In this document: positions 53,669 through 61,692 of the stretch, piece by piece
Layout: every line of letters begins with the position of its first letter
Position numbering within the stretch: the first letter of the stretch is position 1
DNA from: Aquipluma nitroreducens
GTDB lineage: Bacteria > Bacteroidota > Bacteroidia > Bacteroidales > Prolixibacteraceae
Assembly (NCBI RefSeq): GCF_009689585.1
Contig: NZ_AP018694.1
Span: forward strand, 930,001-994,000
Length of the DNA: 64,000 bases
Direction: 5' to 3'
The notes under the pieces: generated by a model
What the model was told of the DNA's origin: nothing
Database searches by the model: none
The model's input: only the letters and a program-made list of their open reading frames with translations
Made by a program: the position numbers and the translations under genes

Positions 53669-53880
53669 CTGTTTATAATTTGTTTTTTAATTGCCAGATG
53701 GAACTCGCCAGAATAGTCATCCTCGTGTGCGTGAGGTTATCTCGCATGGCTCGTTTCATATGCCTATAATTTGCTTCTTATTTGCCATATGGAACTCGCC
53801 TTATAAGTCATCCTCTTGTTTGATAGTATTGCTCTCATGGCTCGTTTCATCTGACTATGATTTGTATTTTATTAACCGAT
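53666..53880 (-). repeat. Tandem 91-bp repeats, copies 3 and 4 plus a partial fifth
   Basis: CAT triplets at 53666, 53757 and 53848 mark an exact 91-bp period; the first is the start codon of the heptahaem cytochrome gene on the minus strand. Each unit holds AATTGCCAGATGGAACTCGCC-like DNA and ends in GGCTCGTTT. The sequence after 53848 (CATCTGACTATGATTTG) begins a third unit that then decays. On the minus strand each complete unit is also an open frame of 28 codons. Confidence 0.85.
53673..53759 (-). other. Possible 28-codon leader ORF within the repeat
   Basis: On the minus strand ATG at 53759 opens a 28-codon frame that ends with TAA (53675-53673), four bases before the cytochrome ATG. The peptide starts MKRAMRDNLTH and ends SSIWQLKNKL. 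The neighbouring unit (53764-53850) encodes a parallel 28-codon frame, MKRAMRAILSN to SSIWQIRSKL, with its stop at the same place. The ccsBA copy keeps the frame but lacks the stop. A leader peptide is possible; a non-coding structured repeat is equally likely. Confidence 0.35.
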
Positions 53881-54082
53881 GAATAATGCCATACCGAACT
53901 TTAACCTCACAAATCCGGAAGTATTCCACATCGCAATTTTCATTTTTTGAGTCAATTTAAAAATTGCTCATTTTTCTAACACAACAACTCTTTCGTGTAA
54001 CTTCTAAAACTTTATTTCAGCAAAATCTGAAATTAGAAAACCTGAACTCTACCTGAAGACGTTAACTATTTCAGGTAATAGT
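53881..54082. other. AT-rich gap without genes
   Basis: After the tandem repeats I see no open frame or hairpin in this stretch. It is AT-rich and probably only separates the cytochrome genes from the barrel gene. Confidence 0.4.
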
Positions 54083-54125
54083 AAAAAAATGGTAACATCC
54101 CTTCCTATAGGATATTACCATTTTA
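54083..54125 (-). terminator. Intrinsic terminator of the barrel gene
   Basis: AATGGTAACATCC (54088-54100) pairs with GGATATTACCATT (54110-54122). On the minus strand seven T follow. It lies 35 bp past the stop of the DUF5777-like gene. Confidence 0.85.
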
Positions 54126-54159
54126 TATTTTAATCGCTATTGAAATAAACCGCTTAAGC

Positions 54160-55080
54160 TTAGTAAGCCCATAGTCTGGTAATAACAAATCCTATTGCGA
54201 AACCGGTTTTATCCATCTTGTTTTGATTCCACATGATATTGTCTTGTGGCAATAACGAAGTTGTAGAAGCCATATAAATCTGGAATGCATGAGTTCCGGT
54301 AGATACTTCATAACCAAAAGCTAAATTTGGTTTTGGGGCATTGGTCCACTCACGTTGTTCCGAGATATCTTTAATCTTCAATGGCTGATCATAGTTGAAG
54401 ATGATCGATCCCTGAGGAGAGACTTTAATACGGCCACTGGCGTGAACACCAACTTTGTCATGATCGTAAAGAGTACCAACAGCATTGTAATGAGTAAAAC
54501 TTACTGCAGCCTGAAGTGAAAACCAATCAGTAAATTTGCGTGCTACAACTAATTGAGAAAAATAACTCAACCGATCATTAAATCGAAAATGATAAAGTGG
54601 GCCTGAATAAGCTTCTCTTACCATTCCTGATTCAAATGCACTGACTGCTCTTCCATCAATACCTATATTTCCATATAACATGACAGAAATTGGCATCGAA
54701 TTTTTACGGGTTTGTTGCAAAACAGTCCATTTGGCATTTACGTCAGTAGTCATGTATCTTTTGGTGATACCAGCTCCAATTTGGAAATTCTTAAATGGCA
54801 CATAGTTCAAACCAATCCGGATGTTCGATGAGCCATAAATTCCCCAAAGATTTGAGTGACCATTTTCAATAGTCCCGAATTTATGCTGGATAACCATCTC
54901 CAAGGTCTTTTTATCTGGAATGACTACAGTTTGTGCATCGATCAGACTACCACTTTCAAAAGTAGCACTTACAGGATAGTCCTTTTCTTTTGCCGCTGGA
55001 GCTTCTGTTGTTGCATCTTGCGCATACGTGAAAAGAGAACTAAAAGTAAGAAGTGCTATAAATATGATATTTTTTTTCAT
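54160..55080 (-). CDS. Outer-membrane beta-barrel protein, DUF5777-like
   Basis: The 306-residue protein has a signal peptide (1-20) and about twelve amphipathic strands, beginning ATFESGSLIDAQTVVIPDKK and ending in an aromatic residue (RLWAY). It fits DUF5777, a family of predicted outer-membrane barrels of Bacteroidota that I recall beside cytochrome and lipoprotein genes. Here it lies beside two cytochrome lipoprotein genes on the same strand. I infer that it provides the outer-membrane sleeve or anchor for them. It is not homologous by eye to the MtrB or Geobacter porins. Confidence 0.7.
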   Translation of the reverse strand: MKKNIIFIALLTFSSLFTYAQDATTEAPAAKEKDYPVSATFESGSLIDAQTVVIPDKKTLEMVIQHKFGTIENGHSNLWGIYGSSNIRIGLNYVPFKNFQIGAGITKRYMTTDVNAKWTVLQQTRKNSMPISVMLYGNIGIDGRAVSAFESGMVREAYSGPLYHFRFNDRLSYFSQLVVARKFTDWFSLQAAVSFTHYNAVGTLYDHDKVGVHASGRIKVSPQGSIIFNYDQPLKIKDISEQREWTNAPKPNLAFGYEVSTGTHAFQIYMASTTSLLPQDNIMWNQNKMDKTGFAIGFVITRLWAY

Positions 55081-55104
55081 TTCACCGAATATTTAATGTT
55101 ATCA

Positions 55105-55479
55105 CTAATTATTATTAGCTCCTTCTGTTATCCATTGAAGAATCAATGCACCTTCGGCTGCAGATACTGTCGCACCATGAGTTCCTGATGTTGGAATTGT
55201 ATAGAACTTACTGCTTGAAGGAGATGCTGTATTGACATATTTTGGAACTAGCTGAGCATATGCAACTCCTGCACCCATCATAGGAGATTGAGTACTATGA
55301 CATAAAATGCATTTTGCTGTTAGAATTGGAAGAACCTGTGTTGAGAAACTAACTGGCTCTCCTCCTGGGTTTACAACAGGAACCTCAACAGGTAATACAA
55401 AATCGTATTTACAGCTATTCAGAAACAATGATGAAAAGACTAAAATAAGGAATATACTATACTTTTTCATAATATTCAT
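55105..55479 (-). CDS. Monohaem cytochrome c lipoprotein
   Basis: The 124-residue lipoprotein has a lipobox (LFLNSC, Cys23) and one haem site CILCH in the context QVLPILTAKCILCHS. This is the usual form of small cytochrome-c-like or planctomycete-type C domains attached to Bacteroidota outer membranes. A methionine pair (PMM) follows and may supply the distal ligand. It sits 24 bp upstream of the barrel gene and so is probably in its operon, acting as the small electron carrier at the outer membrane. Confidence 0.85.
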   Translation of the reverse strand: MNIMKKYSIFLILVFSSLFLNSCKYDFVLPVEVPVVNPGGEPVSFSTQVLPILTAKCILCHSTQSPMMGAGVAYAQLVPKYVNTASPSSSKFYTIPTSGTHGATVSAAEGALILQWITEGANNN

Positions 55480-55494
55480 TTTAAAAGTTTATAC

Positions 55495-55533
55495 AAAAAA
55501 AGGCTTCTCTTCCTAAAAAAAGAAGCCTCTTTT
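55495..55533 (-). terminator. Intrinsic terminator of the hexahaem lipoprotein gene
   Basis: AGGCTTCT (55501-55508) pairs with AGAAGCCT (55521-55528), flanked by A and T runs, 20 bp after the hexahaem gene on the minus strand. Confidence 0.75.
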
Positions 55534-55553
55534 ATATTCTTTATATTGCCTTA

Positions 55554-56885
55554 TTACAATTTAGCAATTGAGTTTGTCAAAAGAGCTTTGGTATAAGCAA
55601 AGTTGTGAATACCCAAACTATAATCTCTTAAGCATAACTGGAAGTTAATAATTGCTCCCATTTGTGCATTTGATAATGTAAGTGTTGGTAAAGTTGCGTT
55701 ATAAGCTTTTTGCTCTGCAGACCATGTTGCTGGAGGAGTTCCAACATATTTAAAACTGCTTGCATTATATGTCTGAGCAGTTGGATTGGTAATTGGATCG
55801 TAAACATTCAAATAACCGTCATAGTTATTAGCAGTAATTCCGTACCATAAGTTCGAAGCTGAATCACCATTTCTATTCAAAATATCTACCCCTCCAATTG
55901 TAAGTTTAGCAGCAAGATCACCAAGAAGTTTTTTGATTTCTGCACGTGGATTCACCCAAAGTGTAGTAGATGCAGAAGTAATAGCTGTTGTGTGACAACC
56001 TGCAACGTTACAACCGTCAAATTTACCGGCAGCACTGAATGTATGTCCACCTGATCTTCCAACCATTGCTCCCATGTGGCAATCCATACAAGAGGCAGCT
56101 TGTGTATGAGCTGAATTGGTGTAAGGTAATGTTCCAGGGAATTCTACTCCACCCATTCCAGCATATACAGCACCAATAGCGCCATAATGAGTATGAGTTC
56201 TGTAGCTTGGCTTAATAATATTGGTTTTCCCGGCTGGGTCGCCATCAAATACAACACCAGTTGTAGTTGCCAATGCAACATAGTCTAATACATTCCCGGT
56301 TAAAGCATTTGTAAATGGACGTGGTTGGTGGCATTTAACACAAAGATTACTCTTTCCGCCATCAGCTTTAAGATCGATAACCTTAGCACCACCCCACATA
56401 GTCATTGGAACAGGAGCAACAGTAGTAAACGCCAAATCAGCAGTTCCATAAGTGGTATGCAAAGCGCTGTGGCAAGTTGAACAACCAATTTCGCCATATG
56501 CAGCTGAAGATACAGTAGCATAATTGTTTACATACTTACCAGTTGCTGGATTTAATGTAAATGTTGCTGGAACGTTATTCGCTACAACATATTTAAACGC
56601 TTCTTGAGCATGACATGGAGTACAGCCAGTATTGCCCGATTCTTCGAAAGCAGCTTCACCATACTCATGTTTAGAAAATTGGAACTGAGTAGAAATTAAA
56701 TCAACCTTTGTAGAAGTGTGACAAACTTTACATGTTTGATTGGCATCAGTACCATTGGTGCCATCTTTGCCGTTTGCCCCTGTAGCCCCGGTTAATCCCA
56801 TAGGACCTTCTTTCACACATGATGGAGCTATACACATGACTACTAACGCAGAAAGCAAAAGCTTGGAAAAATTGTTAAGTTTCAT
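55554..56885 (-). CDS. Hexahaem cytochrome c lipoprotein with collagen-like linker
   Basis: The 443-residue lipoprotein has Cys23 in the lipobox (CIAPSC), then a short collagen-like stretch with glycine every third residue (GPMGLTGATGANGKDGTNG, residues 27-45). Six haem sites follow: CKVCH, CTPCH, CSTCH, CVKCH, CMDCH and a CX4CH site CNVAGCH. The C-terminal 130 residues lack haem sites. The lipid anchor plus rod-like linker suggests it stands off the outer-membrane surface, as a terminal cytochrome that meets external acceptors. It is transcribed towards the monohaem lipoprotein and barrel genes, with a terminator between. Confidence 0.87.
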   Translation of the reverse strand: MKLNNFSKLLLSALVVMCIAPSCVKEGPMGLTGATGANGKDGTNGTDANQTCKVCHTSTKVDLISTQFQFSKHEYGEAAFEESGNTGCTPCHAQEAFKYVVANNVPATFTLNPATGKYVNNYATVSSAAYGEIGCSTCHSALHTTYGTADLAFTTVAPVPMTMWGGAKVIDLKADGGKSNLCVKCHQPRPFTNALTGNVLDYVALATTTGVVFDGDPAGKTNIIKPSYRTHTHYGAIGAVYAGMGGVEFPGTLPYTNSAHTQAASCMDCHMGAMVGRSGGHTFSAAGKFDGCNVAGCHTTAITSASTTLWVNPRAEIKKLLGDLAAKLTIGGVDILNRNGDSASNLWYGITANNYDGYLNVYDPITNPTAQTYNASSFKYVGTPPATWSAEQKAYNATLPTLTLSNAQMGAIINFQLCLRDYSLGIHNFAYTKALLTNSIAKL

Positions 56886-57072
56886 AAAATAAGTATGTTA
56901 AGGTTACTATTATTTTCCTCACGTTGCACATTAGGCAAACGTATTTATACTTGGCTAAAGTAGAAACCTAAACTGACTATTTTGAATTCAAACAATTGAT
57001 CTTTAAAAGACATTGCGCTGATTAAAGGCAAGATATTTATTGACAAATGTCAATTTTAGAGCTCAAAAAAAT

Positions 57073-57798
57073 TCAACCTTTCCTGCTGATCAACTGTAGC
57101 GCATCCTCATCAAGAATATGAATATTAGTTCCATCAACCGATATAATTCCTGAAGTTTTAAATTCCTTCAGAATTCGGATGAAGCTTTCCATAGTCATAC
57201 CAGTCATATCAGCCAATTCCTGCCTCGACAACCGGGTATCAAAAGGATTACAAAGAAATATTTCATTCCGAAGATATAGCAACAAATCGGAAACTCTGCC
57301 TGGCATATATTTTTGGGTAATCCCAACCAGATTATTAAGCATCTGTATATTTTGCTTATTATTTAGCTTCAGCAATTCAAAAGCAAATTGGCTATTATTC
57401 GACACTAATTCATAAATCTTTTCAGAATCAATGAAACAACAATCTACCTGTGTTACAGCCTGAACTGTAAAATGCCTGATTTCGTCGATAAAGATGCCGC
57501 CTCCGGTTAAAATAGAATGCGTTGCAACCAAACGGAGAATTAATTTTTTATCGCCATCACCTTCAGCTATAATTTTAGCAAGGCCACGTTTGATACAAAC
57601 AACATGACTGGCAGATGTATTTTGCTTTAAGATGGTTTCGCCCGCATTAAAAGTGACATGTCGTTTTTCCTTTACAAGCATTTCCAACTCTTCAGTAGTA
57701 AGACAATTGAAAATATTTTCCTCACCATCATCAAAACAACGTGCACAGCAACGATCTTTGCATTTTATACACGCCTCTTCTATCCTTCTTGGCTCCAT
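57073..57798 (-). CDS. Crp/Fnr family regulator with N-terminal cysteine cluster
   Basis: The 241-residue protein has six cysteines near its start (10, 13, 17, 18, 21, 32; CIKCKDRCCARC), a cyclic-nucleotide-binding-like beta-roll (about 40-145) and a C-terminal winged helix (about 165-230; TRLSRQELADMTGMTMESFIRIL). The cysteine cluster resembles the Fe-S site of FNR, so an oxygen- or redox-responsive switch is likely. It adjoins the cytochrome genes on the same strand and is the best candidate for their regulator. I start it at 57798; the earlier in-frame start (57852) overlaps a promoter element. Confidence 0.87.
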   Translation of the reverse strand: MEPRRIEEACIKCKDRCCARCFDDGEENIFNCLTTEELEMLVKEKRHVTFNAGETILKQNTSASHVVCIKRGLAKIIAEGDGDKKLILRLVATHSILTGGGIFIDEIRHFTVQAVTQVDCCFIDSEKIYELVSNNSQFAFELLKLNNKQNIQMLNNLVGITQKYMPGRVSDLLLYLRNEIFLCNPFDTRLSRQELADMTGMTMESFIRILKEFKTSGIISVDGTNIHILDEDALQLISRKG

Positions 57799-57849
57799 AA
57801 CTAATATCTTTTCAGGTAAATAGATGAGATTATAGATTAATTCACAATT

Positions 57850-57877
57850 CAAATTTAAAGTTGCATAAGATACTCAA
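57850..57877 (-). promoter_or_regulatory. Promoter of the Crp/Fnr gene
   Basis: On the minus strand TTG (57877-57875) is followed after 17 bases by TAAATTTG (57857-57850), matching the Bacteroidota -33/-7 pattern. The leader to ATG at 57798 would be about 45 nt. Confidence 0.5.
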
Positions 57878-58050
57878 TCTATTTAAATATTCAAATGACT
57901 AGATATTTAGTAAAATGTGCTGTAAAACTAATTTATACGCCAGCTTATCTCAAAACAATTTCTAAAAAAGCTCCGTCGTTGCAAGATCTTTTAGTTTACT
58001 AAAGAAACCAAAGACTTAGATTTAAAAATTAGCAAATCCATTATGCTTTT

Positions 58051-58070
58051 ACCTCATTACATAATGAGGT
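58051..58070. promoter_or_regulatory. 20-bp palindrome, possible operator
   Basis: ACCTCATTA (58051-58059) and TAATGAGGT (58062-58070) are perfect arms around CA. It lies 71 bp beyond the lipid-kinase stop and about 250 bp upstream of the Crp/Fnr start. It has the size of a dimeric regulator site, but it could also be a weak terminator without a T tract. Confidence 0.35.
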
Positions 58071-58140
58071 TAGTATAGAGATCTGAAAATATTCGAAAAA
58101 TTCATTGTTGAAATTTATACGACATGAGATTAGCCTCATC

Positions 58141-59031
58141 TCATCGGGCACGCCTAACCCAAATTTTTTCTTCGTCAAGCTCTATTTTAGATGGAACCTT
58201 CAACCGTCCTGGTTCACCATCAAAATGGTAATATGGCGTATTAGCCAATTCTAGTTCAATTCGTCTGGCCTTATAGCAATCGACAAAAGGCAGTTTTGGA
58301 ATAAGCTTAGAGAAAAGAGCAACCGCAAAAAATGGCATCCAAAGCTTCACAAATTTTCGGACAACAACGACATCTATTAATCCATCTGTCATACTCGCAG
58401 CAGGAGCAATATATGCATTATTTCCAAACTGCGAAGCATTTGCGAAGGTGATCAGGAATACTGATTCTTCAATGACAACACCATCAATTTTCATCCTAAC
58501 CTGAAGCGGTTTGAAAAAAATACTCTCCTGAATAACCAACTGCACATATTTCAGAAATCCACGAGAAGCGGCTTTGCTCATTTTGTCGGCAATCATCGCA
58601 TCAAAGCCAATTCCACTGGTACACAAGAAACGCTGATCATTTAGCTTGCAAACATCCAATTGTAAGTTTTCCCCTTTAATCAAAGCCATCGTACTTTTAC
58701 GAATATCCATTGAAATTCCAAGTTCGCGGGCTAGTCCATTTCCGGAACCCATCGGAATAATTCCCATCGGCGTGCTCGTTCCAATCAGTCCCTGTGCAAC
58801 TTCATTCACAGTTCCATCACCTCCGACTGCGACAACCAAATCAAAACCACTGACAGAAGCTTTTGCTGCTAGTTCCGTAGCATGTCCGGGATGATTGGTA
58901 AAGGTGTGCTCGACTAAATATCCTCTTTTAATTAAATATGGTATCACAATCTCTATCGCTTTCGCACCGTTCTTGTGCCCTGCATATTTATTAATTATCA
59001 GGAATATTCGTTCTGTCTTAGTTTGTGTCAT
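58141..59031 (-). CDS. Diacylglycerol-kinase family lipid kinase
   Basis: The 296-residue cytosolic protein has the nucleotide loop VAVGGDGTVNEVAQGL (67-82, GGDGT at 70-74), PMGSGNGLARELG (93-105) and the C-terminal FDGEPG motif, all typical of DagK/YegS-type kinases. It transfers phosphate from ATP to diacylglycerol or a related lipid. The phosphoglycerol-transferase gene lies 48 bp upstream on the same strand. That suggests recycling of diacylglycerol released by the latter, as DgkB does in lipoteichoic-acid makers, though the Bacteroidota product is not known. Confidence 0.88.
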   Translation of the reverse strand: MTQTKTERIFLIINKYAGHKNGAKAIEIVIPYLIKRGYLVEHTFTNHPGHATELAAKASVSGFDLVVAVGGDGTVNEVAQGLIGTSTPMGIIPMGSGNGLARELGISMDIRKSTMALIKGENLQLDVCKLNDQRFLCTSGIGFDAMIADKMSKAASRGFLKYVQLVIQESIFFKPLQVRMKIDGVVIEESVFLITFANASQFGNNAYIAPAASMTDGLIDVVVVRKFVKLWMPFFAVALFSKLIPKLPFVDCYKARRIELELANTPYYHFDGEPGRLKVPSKIELDEEKIWVRRAR

Positions 59032-59079
59032 TGCTAGTATATCTATTTTACCAATGCGATGAATCGCTTCTCCTACATT

Positions 59080-60930
59080 TTAACGGCTTATAAAATCATC
59101 ATGTAACACCTGCATGTATGCTTTTGGCGACAACAAATCGACTGATTTTGCCTTTTCTCCCGGGTCAGGAACAAAACTTCTGGAATTCTGATCGTAATAA
59201 AAGCACCCCTGTGGAACAACGTAACCCCATCCGAAATCCAGCGCATAAAACGCATAAGGATGCGAAGTAAAGAAATCTTTTGCAAATCTTGACGAATCAG
59301 TCTCCCAGCCCAATTGATGTGCCAATGATGTACCAAAATCAACTTGTTGAGTAATGGTTTCAATCCGACGAACTGAATCAACTACCCCACCCGACCAAAT
59401 CAGTGGAATACGATATGATGCTGGTTCTGTAATATCGGTCGGTCCGGGAGGTAAAGTACCGTGATCGGCTGTTACTATTAATAAAGTATTGTCCCAAAGT
59501 GGCGATTTCCGGAATGAATCGATAAATGCGCCCAAACAACTATCAGTGTATGCGACCGAGTTCAAATACTTTTCTTCAATTGAGCTACCCTTAATCTTTG
59601 AAAATGGAACATCAAACGGAGGATGACTGCTAACTGTATAAATCGTTTTCATGAAAGGTTCCTTTTCTGATTTCAGATCTTCCAATGCCCTTTCAAAAAC
59701 ATAACCATCGGGCACACCCCATTTCGACATCCGACCCAATTCTGAAGGAAAATCTGCTTTCGTGGTTATTTTTCCGCAATTACTCTGAAGGACAAAAGTT
59801 TTCAGGTTATAAAAATTGATATCGCCCCCGTAATAAAATGATGTATTATAATGATGCCGGTTAAAGTACTCCGGAAGCAATGTCAGACTTCTTGCTTTTT
59901 CAGGATATACCATAATAGAAGTACTCAACAATGATGGGTATCCGCCCAAAACAGCAGAGATTCCGCGATCGGAACGATTTCCGGTGGAATAAAAATTGGT
60001 AAAAACCGTACTTTTTGTACAAAGCGAATCCAGATTGGGAGCAATTCCATGCAAACCACCCAGCGGTGCAATTACTTTATTTGAGAAACTTTCGAGAATT
60101 ACCAGAATCACATTGACTTGTTTCTCCGGATTTAGTTTGATCAGCTGGGGTCTCATAACAAGCGTATCGCTTTTCATGAACTGATTAAATAGCTGCTCAC
60201 TCTCTTCCTTTGTCATATAATCACATGGATTGGAGAGACGTTTTCGTTTTTCGACTGACTTGGCAAAGTTCCATAGGTAATTACTGGCAGCCTGATTGAC
60301 ATACAGCTTAGGGCTGAAAGCTACCGAACTTAGGTTAAGAGGTGAAGTATCGAGACCTCCGCGAATCGGGAGAATTAAGGTCGCAACTACAAATAATAAC
60401 ACGAAAGAAGCATACCAAGAAACTTTGCCTTCGACAGCAACACCTTTAGAAAAGAGTTTTCGGTAGAGAAATATAAATCCACCAACTAAACTACCAGACA
60501 GAAGCAAACCTAACAAAACATCGCCTATAGAGATTGAGGCACTCATCGCTACCGGATCATCAATATAATTAAATGCTGTAATATTTACACGAGTGCCCCA
60601 ATGTGGATACAACCCCAAGTCGAGAACAACTAAAAACGAAGCAACAATCAAAAAAACAAGAGTATATATCCAAAAGAAATGATTTACGAACCTTGAAGAC
60701 ACTAAAGATCGAAGCGACAGCAAAAGGCCAGGGATAACCAGCAAATAGCAAGCTGTTGAAATATCCATTTTTAAGCCATAACCAAAAATTCCAATAATTT
60801 CTGAAATAGACAAATGGCTCGTTTGATCAAAATTAAATATCAGGAAAAAAGCTTTGGCCAGCCAGAAGAAAATCATCCAGAATATGAAATATTTGAATAA
60901 CCGAACAATCTGATTTAGTACAAATGTCAT
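59080..60930 (-). CDS. LtaS-like sulfatase-fold phosphoglycerol transferase
   Basis: The 616-residue protein has five N-terminal membrane helices (to about 190) and an extracytoplasmic alkaline-phosphatase/sulfatase domain (about 272-570). Metal and catalytic sites include Glu280 (VILESFSN), the nucleophile Ser320 in NRSDRG (Thr in Gram-positive LtaS), and TADHG near residue 485. Such enzymes move phosphoglycerol or phosphoethanolamine from phospholipids to a glycan or lipid in the periplasm. The lipid-kinase gene follows in the same direction. Substrate not decided. Confidence 0.87.
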   Translation of the reverse strand: MTFVLNQIVRLFKYFIFWMIFFWLAKAFFLIFNFDQTSHLSISEIIGIFGYGLKMDISTACYLLVIPGLLLSLRSLVSSRFVNHFFWIYTLVFLIVASFLVVLDLGLYPHWGTRVNITAFNYIDDPVAMSASISIGDVLLGLLLSGSLVGGFIFLYRKLFSKGVAVEGKVSWYASFVLLFVVATLILPIRGGLDTSPLNLSSVAFSPKLYVNQAASNYLWNFAKSVEKRKRLSNPCDYMTKEESEQLFNQFMKSDTLVMRPQLIKLNPEKQVNVILVILESFSNKVIAPLGGLHGIAPNLDSLCTKSTVFTNFYSTGNRSDRGISAVLGGYPSLLSTSIMVYPEKARSLTLLPEYFNRHHYNTSFYYGGDINFYNLKTFVLQSNCGKITTKADFPSELGRMSKWGVPDGYVFERALEDLKSEKEPFMKTIYTVSSHPPFDVPFSKIKGSSIEEKYLNSVAYTDSCLGAFIDSFRKSPLWDNTLLIVTADHGTLPPGPTDITEPASYRIPLIWSGGVVDSVRRIETITQQVDFGTSLAHQLGWETDSSRFAKDFFTSHPYAFYALDFGWGYVVPQGCFYYDQNSRSFVPDPGEKAKSVDLLSPKAYMQVLHDDFISR

Positions 60931-60962
60931 TCTTATTAAAATAATTAGGTATAAAAAGTCTG

Positions 60963-60970
60963 CAAATATA
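60963..60970 (-). promoter_or_regulatory. Bacteroidota -7 element of the LtaS-like gene
   Basis: The minus strand reads TATATTTG, matching TAnnTTTG, 33 bp upstream of the ATG at 60930. No -33 element was found. Confidence 0.4.
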
Positions 60971-61073
60971 AAAAACTGCTTCTTATGACTTTACTAACCT
61001 TACAATTAAAACAAATAAAAAGCAGGTAAGTAAACTTCAAAAGAGCTAACGTTCTGTTAAACTTCAAATATTC

Positions 61074-61170
61074 ATCGTCATGCTGATTTTTTTTCAGCAT
61101 CTCATCCATTATCAGCACTTTCCGAAACAAGCCTTCTACGTGAACTCAGTCGAACGTTCGGACTTCCCGT
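61074..61170. repeat. Dispersed intergenic repeat, copy B
   Basis: CCGAAACAAGCCTTCTACG and CTCAGTCGAACGTTCG (61122-61161) repeat 26072-26111 with three differences. The left part, CGTCATGCTGA..TTTCAGCATCTCATC, is a looser match to that copy. Confidence 0.7.
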
Positions 61171-61684
61171 CATATAAGTACTTAACACAATACTAGTTTA
61201 CTTCCGATCAACTTTTTGCATCCGATTCATGTCAAAATGAGTCATCTGATTTGCATTCGCTAACAAATTGGGAGATTTATTCCTTGAAACAGAAAATATA
61301 AAGGATAAATATCCGGCTTCATCATCACTCTTCCCCAGAAACAAACTTCAATAAATACAAAATCAAACAAAATAGTCACTATTTACATTTTATTTTATTT
61401 AAGTATGTATTTATATCTTTTTTCTACTTTATAGCCATCTTTACAATCTATTTGAAATTCAATCAAAACAACTTTACTATTTGATAACCAAACTGTTATA
61501 TATTCAGTTTTAAAAATACAATTTTTAATAAAATTCGAATATAACCCCATTTTTTTAATCATTTTTCCATTTTTTATACACTTTCAACGACAACATACCC
61601 TATTTTTTAGGCATTTGTTTGTTAATTTATCTTTAATTAAGACACAGACCCTATTTTTAAACTTTAGATTTTTAAAAATATACA

Positions 61685-61692
61685 TACTTTTG
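61685..61692 (+). promoter_or_regulatory. Possible -7 element of the porin-glnK-amt operon
   Basis: TACTTTTG matches TAnnTTTG. It lies 127 bp before the porin ATG, leaving room for a regulatory leader. Confidence 0.4.

Noticed and set aside
53691-53882. Plus-strand 63-codon ORF
   Set aside because: It is formed by the repeat read on the other strand and has no domain.
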